Positions 55,838 to 64,000 of a stretch of 64,000 bases of DNA are shown here, piece after piece. How positions within the stretch are numbered: position 1 is the first letter of the stretch; each line of letters opens with the position of its first letter. Source of the stretch: Portulaca oleracea (Eukaryota; Streptophyta; Magnoliopsida; Caryophyllales; Portulacaceae); NCBI GenBank assembly GCA_029582165.1, contig CM055874.1, positions 47,839,269 through 47,903,268 on the forward strand. Reading direction: 5' to 3'. Below the pieces are notes generated by a model. That model ran no database searches and was not told the DNA's origin. It was given only the letters and a program-made list of their open reading frames with translations. The position numbers were made by a program, and so were the translations under genes.

Positions 55838-58800
55838 TGTAATAACCCACCCCAAAATCGTGTTTAATTATCTATTAATCACTGTAATTATTCAAATCGC
55901 GTTATAAATTTTTCGCGTTTACCTTTATTTATCTATTTATTTTATTTAGTGGTATCGGTGTCAAGTCTCGTGCAGGAGATGGCTAAGGTGCCGGACTATC
56001 GGCTTAAAAGTTTACTTTACACTTTTATTCGATAAGTTAAAGTATTTCAGGTTATATGTTTTACGTTATAAATTTATTTACCGAGAAACGGTTATTAGTT
56101 TTTCCGCCTCGATTTATATACATATTTTACCGTCCAAATTTTAATTTATTTAATTTCATTCTCTTTATATTATTTCAAGTGGTAATTTTACTCATTTTAT
56201 CCTATTTTAATCCAAGTCCTAATTTATTTTACCCAAAGTGTTACCGATTAATTTTCTTGAGTACAAATTAATTATTTTTAGTCTAGTACATTTACAATAA
56301 CTTTATTTTAATTAAAGTTTCAGATTTAATTAAGGTTTTATTCTAGTTATTAGTGGTATTAGTTTTATGTAGATGATATGTATTTATATATGTATTAGTT
56401 ATAAGGGGCTTAAGTCTTCATTCTTCCATTCAAATTAGACAACACTCCCAAGCTCTCACTTCTCCTCTTCCCCCTCCAAGCCGAGCCACCCATTGCCGCC
56501 CATTCCGCCACACTGGTCACCACCATGGAAAAAGTGGCCGCCGGCCTTCTCCTTCCTCCCTCTTGTGTTTTCATCCAATTTCAACTCCAAGGGTAACCTC
56601 TCAAACCCCAATTTCAATTTCTATAAACCCTAATCTGAAATTACATGTTTTATATATGTTTCTTTTGTAAATTTACTCTCTTTTTACTCTCTAAATTCAT
56701 GAATTCAAGTGTATAATTGGATTGGTTAAGTTAGGGTTTGAGTTTGGAGTATGTGCTTGTGTATTTGGATGAGTTCTTGAGGTTTTCTTGTTAAATTCTT
56801 GATGCATGTGAATTTCTTGGTATGTTGCTGAGTATTAAGGGCTGGTTGTATATGCTAAGTTTATTATTTTAGTGTTATCATGTTTAATTTGGGTGAATTA
56901 GGGAGTTTTTGGTGAAAGAGTTCAAGAACAAGTCCTTCATGTTGAGTTTGTGTTTAATCCATGGTTGCATGTGGGATTTAAGCTCTTTGATGAGTTAACT
57001 TTCAAGGTTTAATTCTGGAAATATAGTGGATTATAACCAAAGTGAAGTTTGGTTGAGAATTAGTGTGAATTAAGGGTTAAATGTACCATTAGAGCTGAAT
57101 TTAAGAACACATTAGATTCTGTTTTAAATCTGGAAATTTACAGCAGCATAAAAGTGCGATTTTTGCCAAGCTTTCTACTCCATTTGATAGCTTAAGGTGT
57201 TAGCAAACCGTAGGCTTTGGAATTTCTAATTTTCGACTTGTATAGCCCGAGTTATGACCGAAACCGTGAAGGTACGATTTTATATACGAAATTTTGAGTC
57301 AGTGTTTTGAGGGCTGTTTTTCGCCCCTTTGGAGACCTTTTTGGTTTTTATGGTAACATGAAAGTTTTAGGCCTCTTTGCAAGCTTTCCGGAAAGGTATG
57401 GTTTGTAGTCATACGATGTCGGGAGTGTGAGATATGAGCCCGGGAAGAAGGGCTTCTACTTGAAATTTCTGTCCAGTTTACCCTTTATAAAATTCCAACT
57501 TTAAGGTTCTAAACCAAGTCAATAGGGGACTTTAAGCATTGATAAGTTATGATTATATGTTATAATCTTAGGTTAAGGTCTTAAGAGGGAAAAGTATGAT
57601 TTTGGAAGCCTAAGTATGTCCTAAGGTCTTTTAGCCAAGGGTAGTGTTGTAAACACAAGTTATACATATCTTCCAATGAGTGTTAGTTAAGAGTTCAATA
57701 TCTTTGGGTTGATCAAAGTTGTATCTAGCTAATGACTTCCAAGTTCTAAATAACTCTCAAGTTAAGTTTCTCTAAGTGCTCAACTCAAAGTTTATTCCTC
57801 AAACTCCTTTATTCATTCTTCTTTCATCAATCGTGACATCGACTTCGTTTTTCTCTAAATAAGTCTAGAGGAACCCTTCTTAATCTCATTTTGACCTTCA
57901 ATCTTTGGTTCTTATACTTCATTTATCTAAGCTATCTTTCCAAGATTCAAGTGCCCTTCTTTGATTTCACCTTTCTACATCAATTTCCCTATGTAATTTC
58001 ATTCCGGAATTCCTAATTTACTCTACTCTAGCTGCTGTCCGGGCCCATTTTGAAGCCCTTCCACTCGTTTTTAGCCTCTGGTTCTGTTGACAAAGTTGTA
58101 GATTATATTTTTCCCTATTCCGGGATGTACTCTTTCACTTCGTTTCGATTTTCCTAACTCAAGTTATGCTATAAACTCTATTTTCTAGACAACCTGAAAT
58201 TTTATTCCTAAAGTTATTTCATTAATTTTACTAAGTTTCTAAACTGGTGAATCTAATTTAGAACCTTATTCGGTTCTTCATTTCTACTTATTCTTATCTT
58301 AGTTGACAAGTTTCAAAAGCCATCTCCAAACCGAGCTGCGCCGCCAAGGTCTCTAACGTTTCAAGGTACGTGAATTGTCCAGCTTTTACGATCTAAATTA
58401 TAGTCGTAATTCATTCAACTTATGCCATGTCCAGTTTTATGGTTTACAATGACTTTATATTTAACAGTGGACCCGCATTCTATGCTTATTCTTACTTCCA
58501 TGTTTTAGCACTCCTGATCAGAGTGCCTTGACCTGGCCAGTGTCGACTGCTTGACAGTCACCCATTCCAAGTTTAGATCAACTTGGGCATACGCGTGTGT
58601 GAGGTGCTTGCACCGATCGTAAAGGTTCCACCTACTTTCTATCTTCATTGATTTATATTATGCATATGTTTATGTTCATGTCATGCAAGTCCTATTTTAA
58701 TATCCTTCCCTTGTTTTCAAAATGAATTTAAATGCCGGCACCAAAACCGTTTTCGAACGGTTTACGTGCTGGAGGTTTACATACTGAGTGTTTCCCCACT

Positions 58801-59192
58801 CACCTTTTTGCAATGTTTTAATGTTTTGTTTTAGGAGGTTCGAGCTCCCAGGGCAAGGACAAGTCGGTTGCAAAGTAATTCAAGGTTCTTGAGGTAGTTC
58901 TCTAAGGTTTTCATCGGTCAGCAAGGGCAAGCTGGAATTCTTGGGAGTTGTTCTAGTTTTTAAGTTATGTTAAAGTTATGTATTTTATCCAGGGGTTGTA
59001 TAAGTTTTATTAGTGAAGGTTCTCAAGTTAGTAAGTTATCTTGTGGTTTTGGAAGTATCTTTTGTGTGTTGTTGCCTTGTCTCTTTTGGGAGACGGCGGT
59101 AATGCCTCGACCTAAGGTGTTCCGCTGCGCTAATCGCAGGTTTGGGTCTCTAAGTGTAGTCTTAACCTTGTGATTAAGGTTGGGGTGTTACA
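55838..59192 (+). repeat. Element 4, 3' LTR (3355 bp)
   Basis: Starts TGTAATAACCC and ends GGGGTGTTACA against the TSD. It differs from the 5' LTR mainly in clusters (for example 56480-56525, 57843-57888, 58527-58560). Confidence 0.92.
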
Positions 59193-59769
59193 AAAACCCG
59201 CACCGGTTTTGTAGTCGCCTGGGCCGGGAATGCTTCTGGGCCGCTTTTGTTCTGAGCCGCTTCTGACATCTAAAACCCGAGCGGGTTTTGGTAGTCCTCT
59301 GGGCCAGATTTGCTTACTGGGCCAGATTTTTGGGCTTGAGAATTGTTAAAACCCGCATGGGTTTTGAAATTTCTAAGTGCAACTTCGAACGGCCATAACT
59401 CATTCATCCGGACTCCGATTGAGGCAATTCAAAAGGCGTTGGAAAGCTTATGATGTGTACTTTACTTTCATCAAAAGAAATAGGGCCAACGAGACTTGTG
59501 GAAAAAATGGGATTCGAAATGGTGGGCATATGTAAGTGGAAAGGGTAGAAATGAGGGCTTTTTGTGGTGGGTTGCCCCGGTAACTCTTGATTAAGGAAGG
59601 CCCATTGGATGCTAGCCTCTTTTCTTGTTATGCTTGATTTGTACACTTGTCCCGGTGCAAAATCCGGTGTCTACAGAGAGCCCCCACTTTGATCGAGTCC
59701 GAATAGGACGAAGGTCAAAGAAGCCTGAGTGTCTGTCTGCTTGATGCCTAAGTTTATATAGCGACCGGA

Positions 59770-60186
59770 TGATGTAGGTGATGTCTCCGGAGGCCTTTAG
59801 GTGGCAACCGTTGGACGAATGATGCTGATGATGTCGTTGGAGGCCTTTAGGTGGCAACCGTTTCGACGACTGATGCTGATGAAGTCGTTGGAGTCTTTTA
59901 GGTGACAACCGTTGGAGGACTGAAGCTGATGAAGATGTTGGAGGCCTTTAGGTGGCAACCGTTGAACGACTGGTTCTGATGAAGTCGTTGGAGGCCTTTA
60001 GGTGGCAACCGTTAGACGACTGATGCTGATGAAGTCGTTGGAGGCCTTTAGTGGCATCCGTTGGACGAATGAAGCTGATGAAGTCATTGGAGGCCTTTAG
60101 GTGGCAACCGTTGGATGACTGGTGCTGATGAAGTCGTTGGAGGCCTTTAGGTGGCAACCGTTGGACGACTGATGCTGATGAAGTGG
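59770..60186 (-). repeat. 50-bp tandem repeat (about 8 copies), Tat-like 3' untranslated region
   Basis: The unit begins tgatgctgatgaagtcgttg and contains ggcctttaggtggcaaccgt. Period 50 bp, with small indels in some copies. It lies about 95 bp from the LTR edge. Because 50 is not a multiple of three, the repetitive peptide it appears to encode is not a real protein. Such arrays in the 3' untranslated region are known for Tat/Ogre elements and can seed satellite DNA. Confidence 0.92.
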
Positions 60187-60274
60187 AAATTTTAAAAAGG
60201 GTAGGAATGTAAATTTTGAAAATTGCTAGGGACATTTAGGGAAAACAATATTTGGGACATCTATGGCTTACCTC

Positions 60275-60409
<135 letters not shown>

Positions 60410-61195
60410 GATCCAGTAGGAAGAAACTTTAGGTAGGAAGAGATAATCATGGCCATCCAATTCAAATCCAACAGATCTGATTCAACCCCCACACATGTGC
60501 TAAATAAAACCAGAAACCACACTTATTTTGACAAAACAACTAGTGGTTTATGCTGGAAAAAAGCGGAAAAAAAAGAAATCAGATTGATAGAGATTTCATC
60601 CGAGAGTTTTGCATGCATAATAAGAGCTATTATTTTTTTCCAAAAATAGCGTATGATTTGGATGAGAAAAAAAGCAGAAAACATAGGTTTAGGGTTTGGG
60701 GCATATTAATAGTTATTATTTTACCTAGCAACTGCTTTCTGTTGTGATAAGAAGATGGTGATTGATCGAGCCCTACAACATGATCGTCATTAGTGTAGAA
60801 TCAAAGGTACACAATTGTTTTTCTAGTATTTTGAATTCAACTGTTGCTATTAAACTCAATCGAAAACTCATTTGTGACCCCTATACTCAATCAAAAATTC
60901 AACAATGGAGAATCATTTTTTTTTTGCGTAAAATGATTCATTTATTATTTTTTTGGGGGGGGGGGTGTTGAAATATGGTAGTGGATTGAATAACCCATAC
61001 ATTAACACATATTACCTTATCGTATGTGCAAATGACCACATTGAGTGGGTATGAAATTTGAAAAGACATATAACCACACTCACTAACATCCATGACCACA
61101 CATATGTAACATATGAGCACACATTTTCATAGTGTGGGGGGAAGGGGTGCTGGGTATATAAGACATATGACCACAGTGTATATGCAGATGACCAC

Positions 61196-61660
61196 ATTAA
61201 GTGTGTATGTATGACATATGACCACACTCACCTATATCAATGACCACACACATGTGTTTGCCAACGTAAGGGACATATATGTCGTCTCAATGTGTATGTG
61301 TAACCACACTCACTAATATCAATGACAACAAGAAGTAAAAATGGTACCTTAACATTTTTCAAGTCAACATGCCATTGTATCAATGGCGCACTTCAATATA
61401 TTCATGCCCACACATAGTCTGACCATATTAAATGTGTATGTATGACATATGACCACACTGACCTATATCAATGACCACACACATGTGTTTGCCACCGTAA
61501 GAGCATATATGTCGTCTCAACATGTATGTGTAACCACACTCACTTATATCTATGATAACAAGAAGTAAAAATGGTAACTTATCATTTTTCAAGTCAACAT
61601 GCCATTGTATCAATCGCCAAACTTCAATATATTCATGACCACACATAGTCTGATAATACT
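61196..61660. repeat. 231-bp tandem duplication
   Basis: 61196-61426 and 61427-~61660 are two close copies, containing atgacatatgaccacact, accacacacatgtgtttgcc and tttttcaagtcaacatgcca. Confidence 0.88.
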
Positions 61661-61739
61661 ATAACATTTCCAAATTAATGATAACTAATCTAGGCAACCA
61701 CATTCTCTTATTTCCATGACCTTTTCGTTGTATATGTTG

Positions 61740-62635
61740 CAATCCGATACAACTGTGGCCCCCTATTCACCAATATGATACAGGCCAGATTCAAGCGTCA
61801 CACGTGTGGGAAAAAAACTGAAAACCACTATCATTCTTACAGAAACAGCTAGTGGTTTTATATAAAAAAAATAATATAATTAAAAATTAGGAAAGAATTA
61901 GTTTGTTACGCAAGAATTAGGGATATTGATTATCTGCATTAAAAATACAAAAACGTTTACCAAAAATAGGAGATACCAATCAAGAGGATATTTTGGAAGT
62001 AATTGCAGCAAAGCTTTCACGTTAGCAATACCACAATGCACTGCCATGTGTAGCAGCCGGTCTTGAGGTTTGGTTGTTAGGAAGCCATTGCAACATAGTG
62101 TTTTATACGCATTTCGCACCAGTGCCAATGGCGGATAGGTATGCATTATACTTTTGTGTTGTAAGGTCTTGTGGGTGGTATTGCAGTTGGATGGGGAATG
62201 TTGAAAGTTAATCATATAGGCAAGGTTTGAACACATTGATAATCATAAAAGACATAACCGCATGCATCAACGTGTTATCGACGGTGAATAGAGGGCCACA
62301 TTTGTTGTAGGGAGAGCCACACGAGTCAATTATCATCATTCTGTCACAGCCGACCACAGTCACATCGTGTTCAGCCACAATCAATAGTGTGTCAGGAACA
62401 CCCACAATCGCAATGAGGTATTTTAAGTGCATACATGTCGAATCCACATAGCCTGTTTAGTGCATGTATGTCGCATCCACTCAATTTATTTAGTGCATAT
62501 ATGTCGAGGTATACCTATTTGCATTGTATTGATGTTGGATAGCATGGTATTGACGCTCATAACATGGTAGTTCATGCACTGTTCGATTGCATTGTAGTAT
62601 CATATTGGTGAATAGGGGGCCACAGTTGTTGTAGG
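61740..62635. repeat. inverted repeat pair around the ankyrin-like fragment
   Basis: The stretch around aactgtggccccctattcac (about 61748-61782) recurs in inverse orientation at about 62592-62627. The two copies bracket the segment that contains the ankyrin-like frame. Confidence 0.6.
61898..62236 (-). pseudogene. captured fragment with one ankyrin-like repeat
   Basis: A 112-codon minus-strand frame. Residues ~55-80 read PQDRLLHMAVHCGIANVKAL, which fits the ankyrin repeat pattern ('..LH.A...G...VK.LL'), and are followed by LQLLPKYPLDWYLL. The rest is not recognised and no second repeat is seen. Short host-gene pieces inside repeat-rich DNA elements are typical of Pack-MULEs or Helitrons. A chance match cannot be ruled out. 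Confidence 0.4.
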
Positions 62636-62730
62636 CAGAGCCCCACGAATCAGTTATCATCATTCTGTCACAGCCGACCACAGTCACATCGTGTTCAGCC
62701 ACAATCAATAGTGTGTCATGACTACTCATT
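62283..62730. repeat. direct duplication, period ~324 bp
   Basis: A ~120-bp block (ggtgaatagagggccaca ... cacaatcaatagtgtgtca) occurs at 62283-62400 and 62607-62722. Confidence 0.85.
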
Positions 62731-62970
62731 GGCTCTTCTTTTCGTGTTTTTGTGAATTGTAATGCATACTACACATTTGAAATTATTTCGAATAATTTGG
62801 TGATAAAGGTCGTTTTGCGCAGCACAACATTGGTGTGTAGCGCGCAGACCGCACTGACAGTCGTATATGACCACGACACACATGCGGTGCACCCATATGT
62901 GTGTGTCATGGCCATTTACGTGTTTCTGATCATGTCATAATGCGTACATTGGTCAATATGTTCAACTACG

Positions 62971-64000
62971 ATAGGACGATTGGACTTTGTGTAAGCATCG
63001 TGAAGCCAAGTTCACAGTTTGACACAAATGTATTGTCATGACAACAACATTCACTATTGTGGTCGATTTCTGTACTATCAAATTGTCAATATAACAACAC
63101 ATGAATGAACATTGTGATTTGTGTGCTGTCAATATTACCTCATGCATAAAGGGATGTGTCTGTCATGGCCACCATCAACATATAAGTATCACACAGTGTG
63201 TTTGGTGCACAATACACCCTGCCCGACCAGACTACAACAGCTGGGTGACCATGGTATTCACTACTGTGGGCGATTTATGTACTGTCAATGTAACAACACA
63301 TGAATGAACATTGTGATTTTTGTGTTGTCAGTATTACCGCATGTATAAAGGGATGCGCATGCCATGGCCACAGTCAACATATAAGTATCACACAGTATGT
63401 TGGATGAACGATACACCTTGCCCGACCGGACTATAACAGTTGGGTGACCACGGTACAACTATGTATTGGCGGGAAGTGACCACGGTCGCGACTATGTGTG
63501 GACACAATGACCAGGTCATTCGGTAGTATCTAACCATAGTGCAACAATGTGTGATCATGATGATTTTGGGGACTAAGTGTGTGCATCGCGCCGGTTAATG
63601 CATGTCTAGATATGGTCAACTACGATAGGACAATTGGACTTTGTGCAAGCATCGCGAAGACAGGTTCACAGTTTGACACCAATGTATTACCATGACAACA
63701 ACATTCACTACTGTGGTTGATTTCTGTACTGTCAATATAACAACACATGAATGAACATTATGATTTGTGTGCTGTCAATATTACCTTATGCATAAAGGGA
63801 TGTACCTGCCATGGCCATAGTCAACATATAAGTATCACACAATGTGTTGGGTACACAATACACTTTGCCCGACCGGACTACAACAGCTAGGTGACCACGG
63901 TATTCACTATTGTGGCCGATTTATGTACTGTCAATATAACAATACATGAATGAACATTGTGATTTGTGTGTTGTCAATATTACTGCATGCATAAGGGGAT
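62971..64000. repeat. higher-order tandem array, period 654 bp with ~205-bp subunits
   Basis: The long unit starts at 62971 (ataggacgattggactttgt) and again at 63625, 654 bp on. Within each, a subunit beginning at ttcactactgtgg.cgattt repeats after about 205 bp (63049 and 63254). The array continues beyond the window. Confidence 0.85.

Larger units (their letters stand above)
45949..59192 (+). mobile_element. Element 4: full-length Tekay-like chromovirus, TSD aaaac
   Basis: A 13,244-bp unit with aaaac at 45944-45948 and 59193-59197. The LTRs are 45949-~49303 and 55838-59192 (3355 bp). It carries a PBS (49312-49326), an extra ORF (50002-50781), gag (51261-~52369), pol (~52380-55771: protease, RT, RNase H, integrase, chromodomain) and a PPT (55822-55837). 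The chromodomain at the end of pol and the PPT style place it with Tekay/Del-type chromoviruses. Gag and pol are disrupted by frameshifts and stops, so the copy is not autonomous, whereas the extra ORF is open. Confidence 0.93.
44603..59675 (-). mobile_element. Tat-like gypsy 3' LTR, split by element 4
   Basis: In element (minus) orientation it starts TGTAGACACCGG at 59675, directly after the purine tract GTGGGGGCTCTC, and ends GGGTCCTACA at 44603. Without element 4 it measures 1824 bp. A minus-strand TATA (TATAAAT at 45681-45687) supports the orientation. The PPT and the tandem repeats in the adjoining 3' untranslated region (59770-60186) are typical of the Tat/Ogre lineage. No coding part of this element is seen. 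Confidence 0.75.

Noticed and set aside
59612..60235. Repetitive 'protein' with HLKAS and LQRLHQHQSS units
   Set aside because: The 50-bp repeat is not a multiple of three, so the peptide repeats only by frame cycling; it lies in an untranslated region.

Overview
This is plant nuclear DNA. The evidence is the set of repeat families: Ty1/copia, CRM-like, Tekay-like and Tat-like Ty3/gypsy LTR retrotransposons primed by initiator tRNA-Met, Stowaway MITEs, Mutator-like elements and a plant-type LINE RNase H. The species cannot be named. I see no intact host gene. The window is an intergenic nest in which elements sit inside elements, and most boundaries could be fixed from target-site duplications (TSDs) read directly.

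1-4871: the 3' part of a decayed copia element (+), interrupted by a solo gypsy-type LTR at 2221-3812 (TSD gggct), ending in the copia 3' LTR at 4157-4871. 5050-23263: a 22-bp direct repeat brackets an apparently retroposed sequence on the minus strand that encodes TPR repeats and ends in an A-rich tail. It was split by a minus-strand chromovirus (element 1, 6586-22438, TSD catct). The 5' LTR of element 1 was itself split by element 2 (12609-22282, TSD gccca), a gag-only element with very long 3.7-kb LTRs.

23466-25836: MITEs, microsatellites and a possible exon split by a Mutator-type foldback MITE. 25838-35916: a Mutator-like DNA transposon with ~1.2-kb terminal inverted repeats abutting (TA)n on both sides. 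One arm carries element 3 (27059-31404, TSD attat), a relative of element 2 with an intact 374-codon gag and short 1.07-kb LTRs. 36012-42740: AT-rich DNA with four Stowaways, other MITEs, a probable Helitron 3' end and a LINE remnant.

42778-44602: a small copia derivative. 44603-59675: a minus-strand Tat-like LTR split by element 4 (45949-59192, TSD aaaac), a full-length but mutated Tekay-like chromovirus with an extra uninterrupted 259-codon ORF upstream of gag. 59676-60186: Tat-like internal 3' region with eight copies of a 50-bp tandem repeat. 60277-64000: a second Mutator-like or related element with nested tandem arrays and an ankyrin-like gene fragment.

The most unusual observations are: (a) gag-only elements 2 and 3, whose LTR start has been displaced outward once or twice by extra PPT-plus-LTR-start units of 106-112 bp; (b) arrays of short GC-rich quasi-palindromes in the LTRs of four different families; (c) the extra ORF of element 4. 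Elements 2 and 3 have gag but no pol, and their gag and PPT resemble those of element 4, so a Tekay-type element is a plausible helper for them.
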